64,000 bases of DNA from Lachnospiraceae bacterium (GTDB taxonomy: Bacteria > Bacillota > Clostridia > Lachnospirales > Lachnospiraceae). Positions 51,523 through 59,707 of this stretch are shown in pieces. Made by a program: the position numbers and the translations under genes. The DNA lies in NCBI GenBank assembly GCA_017453065.1, contig JAFTKW010000013.1, positions 1-64,000 of the forward strand, written 5' to 3'. Positions within the stretch are counted from its first letter, which is position 1, and each line of letters opens with the position of its first letter. The notes beneath the pieces were generated by a model that saw nothing but the letters and a program-made list of their open reading frames with translations, did not search any database and was not told where the DNA came from.

Positions 51523-52038
51523 ATGATTATTTTAATTGCTGGAGCATCCCATACTGGAAAGACTGCGCTTGCTCAAAAACTACTAGAAAAATACAAATAT
51601 CCATATTTGTCCATTGACCATTTAAAGATGGGTCTTATACGCAGTGGGAATACAGACTTGACTCCTGTAAGCAATGACGAGAGTTTGACTACATATTTGT
51701 GGCCTATTGTACGAGAGATGATTAAGACGGCTATTGAGAATGAGCAAAACTTGATTGTAGAAGGTTGTTATATTCCTTTTGATTGGGAGAAGGATTTTGA
51801 AGAGGAATATTTGAGGGAAATCAAATATTATTGTCTGGTACTTAGCGAGAACTACATCCGTAGTCATTTTGATGACATCAAAAAGTATGCAAGTGTCATA
51901 GAGGAAAGGTTGGATGATGAGTATTGCACTATGGAAGCGGTGCTGAAGGACAACACGGAAGTTTTAAAACAGTGTCAAAAATATGGAGTAAACTATATCC
52001 TTATAGATGAGAAATACCAGATTGACATAGAAGTGTAG
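51523..52038 (+). CDS. P-loop kinase-like ATPase
   Basis: A 171-residue single-domain P-loop protein. Walker A is AGASHTGKTALAQ (about 6-18), SIDHLKMGL resembles the substrate Asp of small-molecule kinases, and LIVEGCYIPFDWEKDF (about 80-95) is a Walker-B-like strand. It probably phosphorylates a small molecule, as in AAA_33/Zeta-toxin-like or phosphoglycerate kinase-like families. AGGAAGG precedes the ATG, 3 nt after the GNAT stop. Confidence 0.72.
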   Translation: MIILIAGASHTGKTALAQKLLEKYKYPYLSIDHLKMGLIRSGNTDLTPVSNDESLTTYLWPIVREMIKTAIENEQNLIVEGCYIPFDWEKDFEEEYLREIKYYCLVLSENYIRSHFDDIKKYASVIEERLDDEYCTMEAVLKDNTEVLKQCQKYGVNYILIDEKYQIDIEV

Positions 52039-52081
52039 TTGTTTTAGTGACAAATAACAGCATAAGAGATAGGGGAGAAAG

Positions 52082-52687
52082 ATGGTAATTCTAGTAATTA
52101 GACATGGTGAATCAGAAGCGGACATTTTGGATGTACATGAGGGCAGAGCAGATTTTAATCTGACGGAAAAAGGCCATGCACAGGCCCAGGCTATGGCAGA
52201 ATATGTAAAACAGCACTATAGCGTGGACAAGATATATGCCAGCACTTTGAAACGCGCTTTTCAGACAGCGACACATTTATCAGAAGAGATTGATGTGCCA
52301 ATCATTGCAGACGAACATCTGATGGAGTTTAACAATGGTCTGCTGGCTGGACTTTCTTTCCCAGAGGCAGATGAGAAATATCCTCGCGTGGAAAATCTGC
52401 CCATCCATGAATCTGTTTATGAACAGGAATCTCAATTGGAATTCAGGCATCGTGCAGAATACATACTGTCTAAAATTATTAGCGAGAATGCGCAGGATGC
52501 TACCATTGCAATTGTTTCTCATGGAGGAATGATTAATCAGCTGTACCATGCGTTCCTCAACTTGCCCATTACATCAGGAATGGTATTTGGGACGGGAGAT
52601 ACAGGAATTCATGAGTGGAGAGTGAATGAACGTGGCAGATTTGTGATTAAAGCAAATAGCACGGTGCACACAGAAATGAGTCTGTAA
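52082..52687 (+). CDS. Histidine phosphatase family protein
   Basis: A 201-residue phosphoglycerate-mutase-like phosphatase. The phospho-accepting His lies in VIRHGESEAD (about 5-14), ASTLKRAFQTATHL holds the second Arg (about 58-71), and the second catalytic His is in VSHGGMINQL (about 148-157). Substrate unknown. GGGGAGAAAG precedes the ATG. Confidence 0.9.
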   Translation: MVILVIRHGESEADILDVHEGRADFNLTEKGHAQAQAMAEYVKQHYSVDKIYASTLKRAFQTATHLSEEIDVPIIADEHLMEFNNGLLAGLSFPEADEKYPRVENLPIHESVYEQESQLEFRHRAEYILSKIISENAQDATIAIVSHGGMINQLYHAFLNLPITSGMVFGTGDTGIHEWRVNERGRFVIKANSTVHTEMSL

Positions 52688-52716
52688 GGTGTTTTTTTAG
52701 GGGGAGCGAAGAAAGC

Positions 52717-54228
52717 ATGAGAAGAAGGAGAGCAAGAAGAAATAGGAATTATAAACGAATCTTTGGTATGCTGCTAGTCGTTTTATTCTTGGCAATAGGC
52801 TTTCTTTTTCTGCGCTTGCGTAATGGAGAAAAAGTGCATCCGCAAAAAGAGTATGCGGTCAGTGAGACAGTGGCAATGTTTCGTCAGGATGATGTGCTTT
52901 GGGCAGACGACAGGATTGGCGAGTCCCAATTTACAATGAGGACATCAGGGTGTTTGGTAAGCTGTATTGCCTCTGCGGTTTCGACTCAGGGATTGGAAAT
53001 CACCCCAGGAGAATTGAACCAGATTTTTACGGCAAATAGCGTATACGATACTGAAGGGAATATACAGTGGAGGGTGATTGAGCAGATAGACGGCTTTCAG
53101 CTGGAGGTTTTTGACGGAGCGAAGGAGGCGTACCTGCAAAGTTGCTTAGAGGCTGGGAAATATCCAATCGTGCGAGTTCGTGTCAAGGGACTTGGTAATT
53201 ACCATTATGTGCTAATTGTTGGAACTGAAGATGGGGACTACATTTGCATGGACCCTTTACAGGATGAATTGACGAAACTAGCTGATTATGGTGATAGGGT
53301 TTACGCTGTGCGTTGCGTGTGGTATGGAGAGCCTGAGAGCATTTGGCAGGGGAATCAAGGCGCAGTAGAGTTGGAAAGCAAGGTGGATTCCCAGCCAGGA
53401 GTGGATGCAGAAACAGACTCAGCATCGGACGTAGAAGCAGGCGCTGCCCCAGAGGCAGAAACCTACAACTTTATTAACGCAGATGGAGATACCTTGGCAA
53501 CTCGAATTAAGACACCTGAAGGTTATAGCCGCACGGAAGCGGAGGAAGGAAGTCTGACGGAATTTCTTCGTGAGTATGCTGTGAAGCCAGATGGTAGCCC
53601 TGTAATTTTGTATGACGGGGACGAAAAATGGAATCAGGATGCTCATGTGGCAGTGTTTGAACTTCCAATCGAAGCGAAAGACTTGCAGCAGTGTGCAGAC
53701 TCCGTCATGCGAGTGTACGCAGAATATTTCTGGGCGACGGAGCAGTATGACAAAATTGAGTTTCATTTTACCAATGGATTCTTGGCTTCTTACAATAAAT
53801 GGCGAGAGGGATATCGTATTTCGGTTGATGGCAACGATGTTTCCTGGAAAAAGAGTGCTGAGTATGATGCTTCCTACGAGACCTTTGTAAAGTATTTGCG
53901 AATGGTATTCGCCTATGCGGGCACTTTGTCTATGGAACAGGAGTCTGAAAAAATAGAGGTTTCAGAAGCTTATGTGGGAGATGTTGTTTTGAAAGGCGGA
54001 AGTCCTGGACATGTGGTTTTGGTGGTCGATGTCTGTGAAAACGAGCAGGGCGAAAGGGCCTTTTTGTTGGCGCAGGGTTATATGCCAGCCCAGGAATTCC
54101 ATGTGCTCAAGAACCCGTTGCACGAGAAAGACCCATGGTACTATGAGGGAGAGATAAGTGGAGATATTGAGACTCCTGAGTATTATTTCTCGGAGGGTAG
54201 TTTCAAGAGACTTTCCTATTTGGATTAG
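52717..54228 (+). CDS. Anchored C39-like peptidase fused to DUF4846
   Basis: A 503-residue two-domain protein. A basic N-terminus (RRRRARRNRNYKR) leads to a membrane anchor (about 15-33), so the rest is outside the cell. Residues about 50-210 form a C39/papain-like domain with Cys79 (TSGCLVSC), His163 (NYHYVLIVG) and Asp179 (CMDPLQ). An Ala/Asp/Glu linker (about 215-245) joins it to a DUF4846-like domain (about 248-500) with EGSLTEFLREYAVKP, FELPIEAKDLQQCADSVMR, EYFWATEQYD and GDVVLKGGSPGHVVLVVDVC. The target is unknown. GGGGAG precedes the ATG. Confidence 0.82.
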   Translation: MRRRRARRNRNYKRIFGMLLVVLFLAIGFLFLRLRNGEKVHPQKEYAVSETVAMFRQDDVLWADDRIGESQFTMRTSGCLVSCIASAVSTQGLEITPGELNQIFTANSVYDTEGNIQWRVIEQIDGFQLEVFDGAKEAYLQSCLEAGKYPIVRVRVKGLGNYHYVLIVGTEDGDYICMDPLQDELTKLADYGDRVYAVRCVWYGEPESIWQGNQGAVELESKVDSQPGVDAETDSASDVEAGAAPEAETYNFINADGDTLATRIKTPEGYSRTEAEEGSLTEFLREYAVKPDGSPVILYDGDEKWNQDAHVAVFELPIEAKDLQQCADSVMRVYAEYFWATEQYDKIEFHFTNGFLASYNKWREGYRISVDGNDVSWKKSAEYDASYETFVKYLRMVFAYAGTLSMEQESEKIEVSEAYVGDVVLKGGSPGHVVLVVDVCENEQGERAFLLAQGYMPAQEFHVLKNPLHEKDPWYYEGEISGDIETPEYYFSEGSFKRLSYLD

Positions 54229-54273
54229 GAAGAGGTTTCGGCGAGAATTTAATTCTTAAATTAAGGGGTGGCT

Positions 54274-55071
54274 ATGAATAGTGTAAATAAGACTTTGTAT
54301 ATACCTTTGTACGGAAAGGCTTTTGTAAGTCGCAAAGGTATCATTTTGGATGATAAAAAAGCAGAAGAGATTTGGGCTGCAGAAGGATTTGATTTGAAGG
54401 GTAAGTCTAAGTCAAAATGGCTTGCATACTATATGGGAATGCGAAGCAGGGTGTTTGATGAGTGGCTGATTCAACAAATGAATCGAGATGCAGAGGCCTT
54501 AGTTCTTCATATCGGTTGCGGAATGGATAGTAGAATAGCCCGCGTCGGTAGCAGAAATCATCAGTGGTTCGACGTAGATTTCCCAGATGTGATAGAGGAG
54601 AGAAAGCGCTTCTATGAGGAAACAAACGAGTATCACATGATAGAATCGGATGCGCGAAATACAGACTGGATTAGCACCCTGCCTAAGGAAAAGAATGCTA
54701 TCATCGTCATGGAAGGCGTTAGTATGTATTTTGCCTTAGAGGAACTGAAGGGGCTTTTGAAAGCACTAAATGCACATTTTGACCACTGCATTATTTTGAT
54801 GGATTGCTATACAGAGTTTGCTGCCAAGGCATCGAAGTACAAAAATCCAATCAATGATGTTGGAGTGACGGTAGTTTATGGCATAGATGAACCAAAGGCT
54901 TTGGAAGTGGGCACAGACCTTTCCTATGTGAAGGAACATGAGATGACACCAGCTTTTTTAGTGGACGAACTGAAAGGGATGGAAAAGGTGATTTTCAAGA
55001 AATTATTTGCCGGAAAGATTGCAGACAAGATGTATAGGATGTATGAATTCCAGAGTGGAGAGAAAAGATGA
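54274..55071 (+). CDS. Leucine-carboxyl-methyltransferase-type SAM enzyme
   Basis: A 265-residue class I methyltransferase of the LCM/PpmC-like family. Motif I is VLHIGCGMDSRIARVG (about 77-92), FDVDFPDVIEERKRFY (about 98-113) follows and is typical, as are ESDARNTDWI and IVMEGVSMYFALEEL (about 145-159). Bacterial members methylate O-groups in secondary metabolism or are uncharacterised. The ATG at 54274 with AAGGGG upstream is preferred over GTG at 54268. It overlaps the next Nudix gene by ATGA. Confidence 0.83.
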   Translation: MNSVNKTLYIPLYGKAFVSRKGIILDDKKAEEIWAAEGFDLKGKSKSKWLAYYMGMRSRVFDEWLIQQMNRDAEALVLHIGCGMDSRIARVGSRNHQWFDVDFPDVIEERKRFYEETNEYHMIESDARNTDWISTLPKEKNAIIVMEGVSMYFALEELKGLLKALNAHFDHCIILMDCYTEFAAKASKYKNPINDVGVTVVYGIDEPKALEVGTDLSYVKEHEMTPAFLVDELKGMEKVIFKKLFAGKIADKMYRMYEFQSGEKR

Positions 55072-55517
55072 GTCGCACAGAAAACGTAGAATTGACAGTG
55101 CTATGTTTGATACATAGAGAGAACCAATATTTATTGCAAGACAGAGTGAAGAAGGATTGGAAGGGTTATACCTTGCCAGGTGGTCATGTGGAAAAAGACG
55201 AGTCTATCGTCGATGCTGTAGTCCGTGAAATGCAGGAGGAAACGGGACTAACCGTTTTGAATCCTAGGTTATGCGGTGTTAAGCACTTCCCAATCGAAGA
55301 TGGCAGATACATAGTCTTTTTGTTTGAGGCAGATGAGTTTGAGGGAGAAATCATATCTTCCGAAGAAGGACAGATGCACTGGGTAAACAAAAAGGAACTT
55401 TCAAACGTGAATCTGGTGAGCGATTTTCATGAGCTGATACAAGTTATGATGGATGAAAACATGTGTGAATTCCAGTATGTTATAGAGGATGGGAAATGGA
55501 AGGCTGTGCTGAAGTAA
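55068..55517 (+). CDS. Nudix hydrolase
   Basis: A 149-residue Nudix protein with a standard box, GGHVEKDESIVDAVVREM plus QEETGL (about 38-61). It resembles MutT/8-oxo-dGTP diphosphatases. It is coupled to the methyltransferase gene by an ATGA overlap. Confidence 0.9.
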   Translation: MSRTENVELTVLCLIHRENQYLLQDRVKKDWKGYTLPGGHVEKDESIVDAVVREMQEETGLTVLNPRLCGVKHFPIEDGRYIVFLFEADEFEGEIISSEEGQMHWVNKKELSNVNLVSDFHELIQVMMDENMCEFQYVIEDGKWKAVLK

Positions 55518-55532
55518 AGGGGAGAGAACTTT

Positions 55533-55799
55533 ATGAAAAAGAATCAATTAGACAGAACATGTGTGAATCTAACAGATGAGCAGAAGAAAGCGATTATGGA
55601 TCAGATACATAACTTCTTTTTGGAAGAGTATGACGAAGACCTGGGTATCATCAAACAACAGCGTATTTTTGATTTGTTTGCAGAAGAGTTGGCACCCATA
55701 GTTTACAATAAGGCTCTCGATGATGCTATGCTGTGGTACAAGAGACAGCAGGAGAATCTTGAGGCAGATTTTTATTCCTTGTACAAGGAAATGAGATGA
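55533..55799 (+). CDS. DUF2164 family protein
   Basis: An 88-residue helical protein. The layout LTDEQKKAIMDQIHNFFLEE, YDEDLGIIKQQRIFDLFAEE and YNKALDDAMLWYKRQ matches DUF2164, a small uncharacterised family. GGGGAGAG precedes the ATG. It lies 15 nt after the Nudix gene and ends the operon before a terminator. Confidence 0.82.
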   Translation: MKKNQLDRTCVNLTDEQKKAIMDQIHNFFLEEYDEDLGIIKQQRIFDLFAEELAPIVYNKALDDAMLWYKRQQENLEADFYSLYKEMR

Positions 55800-55825
55800 A
55801 TATAGAAAGAATAACATTTGCAAAT

Positions 55826-55856
55826 AAAAAAGTGGTCAGGAAACTGACCACTTTTT
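55826..55856. terminator. Bidirectional terminator
   Basis: AAAAAGTGGTCAG pairs perfectly with CTGACCACTTTTT across GAAA, with A/T runs on both sides. It serves the DUF2164 operon and the convergent Rpn-type gene. Confidence 0.92.
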
Positions 55857-55861
55857 GCTTG

Positions 55862-56653
55862 TTATTTTGATAATCCAAACTCTTTAAGAAGACGCTCTTT
55901 TGCATCCTCATCGGTTGCTGCTAACTGCGCATCTGCAATTCGGTTTGCGGAAAGCAAGCGATTAATCAATTCTTTAAAAATATCCAATTGCAACTTGCCT
56001 TCTTCTCGAATTTCTTGTTCTCTCATATGTAGAGTCATATACTCGCGCCTCCATTCTTCATTATTTCTTGCTGCTTCAAGTGCGGACTCTAAGTCTTTTG
56101 TAAATTTATCTTTGGGTTCCCCGGTGGACACATAAGATAAGAAGTTTGCTAGTTCAGTATCTATGTCATCTACAATGGAGGAAGCATTTAAAAAGACTTT
56201 TATTGTTTCATCGCCAAGCACAAGAGTTGGGTCTTCAACGCATAGATTTTTAAAGGTGTAAATATGTCGTCCTAGACCGAAAAAGTCCTCGGTACAAATG
56301 AATATTACATAACTTTTGTTAAGTTTATTATAGTTTTCGCCTTTTTCTATAAGATTCAAATCAATCATACCCTGATAATAGCGACTCCTTTTTGGAAGGT
56401 TCTTTGGATTGGTCGTTTGCATCTCAATATTGTAGACGGTATTATTTGTATCTTTTGCATATACATCCAATCTAATGCTTTTCGAATCTAGAGATAAGTC
56501 GATAGTTTTTTGCTCTTCAGGATATTCGATATGATCGATTTTTAGGTTTAGAATAACCTCTAATAATTTTTGGCATAGAGTCGCATCACGCATGACTTTT
56601 GAAAACATAAAGTCATTGGTGAATTTTAATTTTTCGTACTTTTCATCGTACAT
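55862..56653 (-). CDS. Rpn/PD-(D/E)XK nuclease family protein
   Basis: A 263-residue protein of the RpnA/transposase_31-like group. KLKFTNDFMFSKVMRD at the N-terminus, the nuclease core with DVYAKDTNNTVYNIEMQ (about 64-80; Asp and E-x-Q in place of the Lys motif) and a charged C-terminal tail that ends LLKEFGLSK are typical. Family members are DNA endonucleases linked to RecA-independent recombination or are phage-defence related. The spacer to the divergent eamA (56654-56946) holds AT-rich DNA and a predicted eamA promoter. Start: GAAAGGGAGTT precedes the ATG. Confidence 0.85.
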   Translation of the reverse strand: MYDEKYEKLKFTNDFMFSKVMRDATLCQKLLEVILNLKIDHIEYPEEQKTIDLSLDSKSIRLDVYAKDTNNTVYNIEMQTTNPKNLPKRSRYYQGMIDLNLIEKGENYNKLNKSYVIFICTEDFFGLGRHIYTFKNLCVEDPTLVLGDETIKVFLNASSIVDDIDTELANFLSYVSTGEPKDKFTKDLESALEAARNNEEWRREYMTLHMREQEIREEGKLQLDIFKELINRLLSANRIADAQLAATDEDAKERLLKEFGLSK

Positions 56654-56850
56654 AAATAACTCCCTTTCTAGTAAATAGTTTTTATGTTCGATGTGCCTAT
56701 ATCTAATTATCCAAATAAAATTATTACAGAAACTTTAGGTTTGTTTTAAGCCATTCTATATGAACATATTATGCGTTGTGGTTCTAGAAAGTCAATATGT
56801 TTTCTGAATAACACAGAGGAATTTTTAATAGCATTAATCAAGAGGAGCGC

Positions 56851-56879
56851 TTGTTGGAGTAGTGCTTGCATGATATAAT
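56851..56879 (+). promoter_or_regulatory. Predicted promoter of the EamA transporter
   Basis: TTGTTG and TATAAT separated by 17 nt, about 67 nt upstream of the start codon. Confidence 0.6.
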
Positions 56880-56946
56880 CTCATAGTGGATTGGAATCAT
56901 ATGATACCTATAAGAAGTGTATAGACAGAATGAAGGAGAACTTCGC

Positions 56947-58017
56947 ATGAAAACCAAAAACATAGCAACCCTGTTTGCCATATTGGCAGCAGCGCTATAT
57001 GCCATAAACATACCACTTTCCAAGATTTTTTTGGAACATGTAGATAGCACCATGATGGCTTCGCTTCTTTATTTGGGGGCGGGCATGGGAATGCTTCTTT
57101 ATAGTCTGGGCAAAAAAATGATCGGGAAGGGCGAAAAAAAAGAACCACTTACAAGGAAGGAACTACCCTATACGGTGGCCATGGTAGTGTTGGATATCAT
57201 AGCTCCCATCCTACTGATGATTGGTATTGGCAAAACCAACTCCGCCAACGTATCTTTGCTGAACAACTTTGAAATTGTGGCAACTTCCATTATTGCTTTG
57301 GTGGTTTTTAAGGAGATAATTTCAAAGAGACTTTGGTTTGCGATTGTGCTTGTTACAGTGGCAAGCGCTATCTTAAGCTTCGAAGGAGTTGGAGCATTTG
57401 TGTTCAACGAGGGCTCTTTGTTTGTATTAGGGGCTTGCGTTTGCTGGGGCATTGAAAATAACTGCACCAAGATGATTAGCAACAAAAGTTCTGAGGAGAT
57501 TGTTATTATTAAGGGATGTTTTTCGGGCCTTGGCAGTTTGCTAGTTGCGCTCGTTGCAGGAGAGAATATTCCAGCTGTAAAATGGATATTGGCAGTGCTT
57601 GCACTTGGATTTGTGGCTTACGGACTGAGTATCAATTTTTATATCATGGCGCAAAAACATCTGGGAGCAGCCAAGACGAGTGCATATTATTCCGTTGCGC
57701 CTTTCCTAGGGGTGGCATTTAGCATGCTTCTGTTGGGAGAGAGACCAGCTGTGCAGTTTTATATTGCGTTTGTAATCATGGTAATTAGTACTGTGCTGAT
57801 GGCGAAGGACAGTATTGAACTTCAGCACACCCACGAGCATGAGCATACACATACCCATGAACACAGACATGGAGATTTGGTACATAGCCACGAACATACT
57901 CATGTACACAGTCATTTGCATGTGCATGGGAAGGACGCAGAGGTTCATGGACATAGTCACGAGCAGGAGGAAGTGCATGGCTTAACTGAGGAACATGGAC
58001 ATAGCCACTTGCATTGA
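56947..58017 (+). CDS. EamA-family transporter with His-rich tail
   Basis: A 356-residue drug/metabolite transporter. About ten membrane helices in two EamA repeats span residues 5-283 (for example LFAILAAALYAINIPLSKIF and FLGVAFSMLLLGERPAVQFY). The last 70 residues are a soluble tail made mostly of His with Glu/Thr/Ser (repeats such as HEHTHTHEH and HSHLHVHG), a form that binds Zn2+, Ni2+ or Co2+ in metal proteins. This suggests metal export or metal sensing, but the tail is inference from composition. Start at 56947 with GAAGGAGA upstream. Confidence 0.85.
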   Translation: MKTKNIATLFAILAAALYAINIPLSKIFLEHVDSTMMASLLYLGAGMGMLLYSLGKKMIGKGEKKEPLTRKELPYTVAMVVLDIIAPILLMIGIGKTNSANVSLLNNFEIVATSIIALVVFKEIISKRLWFAIVLVTVASAILSFEGVGAFVFNEGSLFVLGACVCWGIENNCTKMISNKSSEEIVIIKGCFSGLGSLLVALVAGENIPAVKWILAVLALGFVAYGLSINFYIMAQKHLGAAKTSAYYSVAPFLGVAFSMLLLGERPAVQFYIAFVIMVISTVLMAKDSIELQHTHEHEHTHTHEHRHGDLVHSHEHTHVHSHLHVHGKDAEVHGHSHEQEEVHGLTEEHGHSHLH

Positions 58018-58077
58018 GGAAACAGGTACTTGATGATAAAAAAGATATAATCTAATTGAGCATGTGGAGGTAATGTA

Positions 58078-58431
58078 ATGGGATTGTTCGGCAGACTTAA
58101 GAAAACAAATTCGGCAGAAAAACTTCAGACTCACAATCTTGGTGGATGCATTATTACTAGATCTTTACTTGAGAAGAGATCACAGCTAAAGTGGATATTT
58201 AGAGAACAAAGCTGTAATGAGATTGACAATGGATGGAGAGCAATCGGAGATAGTGATACAGAAGAATATATTAATATCGCTGAAAATAATGTTGTAGTGG
58301 ATTTTGATAGATTGGTTGAAATTGAGCCAGCGGTATTATCTATTTATTCGCTGCCTGTTGGAACTGACTTAGAATTTGATAGAGATAGAAAAGTTTTTAT
58401 TGATACAAATACGGGGAAGGAATACCGATAA
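58078..58431 (+). CDS. DUF2185 (Imm33-like) protein
   Basis: A 117-residue protein with the DUF2185 pattern: GGCIITRSLLEKRSQLKWIF, REQSCNEIDNGWRAIGDSDT, then EYINIAENN and VLSIYSLPVGTDLEFDRD. DUF2185 domains occur in immunity proteins of contact-dependent toxin systems, but no toxin is visible here. GGAGG lies 7 nt before the ATG. The stop codon is directly followed by a left-end-like sequence of the repeat family (remnant D). Confidence 0.75.
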   Translation: MGLFGRLKKTNSAEKLQTHNLGGCIITRSLLEKRSQLKWIFREQSCNEIDNGWRAIGDSDTEEYINIAENNVVVDFDRLVEIEPAVLSIYSLPVGTDLEFDRDRKVFIDTNTGKEYR

Positions 58432-58486
58432 ACTTGAAATAGTTAAGGCAGCATTGACGCTTAGGGGAGAGTGGGCATGGAAGAGA
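58429..58486 (+). repeat. Remnant D of the structured repeat family
   Basis: TAAACTTGAAATAGTTAAGGCAGC beginning at the DUF2185 stop codon (kept to about 24 nt, written here only as a match of the left end of A and B with about five changes), then TGGGCATGGAAGAGA (58472-58486), an exact 15-nt match to unit 4 of the array in element B. Only the outer fragments remain. Confidence 0.5.
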
Positions 58487-58528
58487 GAAACTGCTTTCAA
58501 ATGTCCAGAGTGAAGGAAGGTATAACAT

Positions 58529-59473
58529 ATGAAGAAATCATATTGGAGAATAAATGTTGTTGGGCTTGTGCTTTGCGGAACGATATCTTTGGTTGCTTGT
58601 GGAAGGGAAAATATTGTTGCAGATACATCAGTTCAGACATCAGTCACAGAAAAAACGAGTGAAACGGGTAACGTGGTAGGAGATGTAGAAGAGGATGAAA
58701 AAGAGAATACCACAAGTACGGAAGCAGAGATAGTGGAAAATTACATCGACCATTATGTAGAAGAGATTCCTTGGGGGGATTTAGATAGTAACGGGGTGCC
58801 GGAGTATTTGCTTATTGAAAATGACGCCTCTTATGGTAGTTTGAGTGTTTACATGAATGAGGAACTCATATACAAGCATACGGAAGAATTATCTATTGTT
58901 GGAGTAGATGCGAAGGAATTTATTGATCTGGATAACGATGGTGAAAAGGAGATTTTTGTCAGCTTTATGCCGGCTGTTAATTCGATGCCCTTGGAAGAGT
59001 GGTTTGCTTTGAAGAAGAGCGAAAATGGCTGGAAATTGATGGAGATGCATCATAATAGTGGTGGCATGAGTGACAATGGATTTCCTATTTTTGTTACTTT
59101 ACAGGATGGTGACTTTGAGTTAGCAATCTCTTGTGAGGGTTTTGATAAGAAAATTACTTTTGATGCTACAAAATATTATGAGCAAATGAAAAACGAGCAG
59201 GAAGTCTGGGGATTTCCTGCTTATGATAGCTACATGGACAGTAATTTTCAGGTGGGCGATATAGTTGGTTATACCAGTGCCTACGGAATCTGGAATATTG
59301 AGGTGGGGGTATATGAAGATCAGAAGTGCTTGATTGCAGAGCATGGATTAAATGGCCCCACCGGTAAATATGATTTTTATGGCTGTGTATATGTGTACTT
59401 TGCTTATGATGAGAATGCAGAGATTAAGATACTAGATTTGGTGTTTAGAGAAGCAGTTGGGGAAGGCGAGTAA
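58529..59473 (+). CDS. Lipoprotein with calcium-type aspartate repeats
   Basis: A 314-residue lipoprotein. Residues 1-24 form a signal peptide with lipobox LVAC, Cys24 being lipidated. Residues 25-75 are a Ser/Thr/Glu-rich linker. The outer domain has two D-x-D-x-N/D-G motifs, GDLDSNGVPEYLLI (about 83-96) and FIDLDNDGEKEIFVSF (about 131-146), as in FG-GAP/VCBS-like calcium sites. Function unknown. It lies between repeat remnants D and C, next to a DUF2185 gene. GAAGGTATAACAT precedes the ATG; an overlapping frame at 58471 is a shadow. Confidence 0.78.
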   Translation: MKKSYWRINVVGLVLCGTISLVACGRENIVADTSVQTSVTEKTSETGNVVGDVEEDEKENTTSTEAEIVENYIDHYVEEIPWGDLDSNGVPEYLLIENDASYGSLSVYMNEELIYKHTEELSIVGVDAKEFIDLDNDGEKEIFVSFMPAVNSMPLEEWFALKKSENGWKLMEMHHNSGGMSDNGFPIFVTLQDGDFELAISCEGFDKKITFDATKYYEQMKNEQEVWGFPAYDSYMDSNFQVGDIVGYTSAYGIWNIEVGVYEDQKCLIAEHGLNGPTGKYDFYGCVYVYFAYDENAEIKILDLVFREAVGEGE

Positions 59474-59483
59474 ATCTGGAGTT

Positions 59484-59700
59484 GGAGGATTGGGCATCAG
59501 AAGATAAATATTTATATGTCATGCCCAAAAGAGATCAAAAAATTAGTATTTTGTCAAGGCTAAAAGGGTTTTTGGGCATGGAAAAGATGTTATTTCATAC
59601 CTATGCCCAAAATGATAGATGAAGGGGCGCTAGTCCCAGTTCTGAACCAGGCCCAGCACCATCTGAGCCATGCCCAGCAGAGCCCCATTTTTAGGAGAGG
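59484..59700 (+). repeat. Degraded structured repeat element C
   Basis: A shortened copy of element B. GGAGG-ATTGGGCAT opens hairpin 1 (59490-59528), nearly identical to 13986-14024. One further hairpin follows, of TTTTGGGCAT/ATGCCCAAAA type (about 59570-59613). It begins like unit 2 and ends like unit 4 of B, so units 2-4 have collapsed into one. The junction (GATGAAGGGGCGCTAGTCCCAG and TCTGAACCAGGCCCAG) matches B, but the core and right hairpin are lost. Confidence 0.78.
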
Positions 59701-59707
59701 AAAAACA

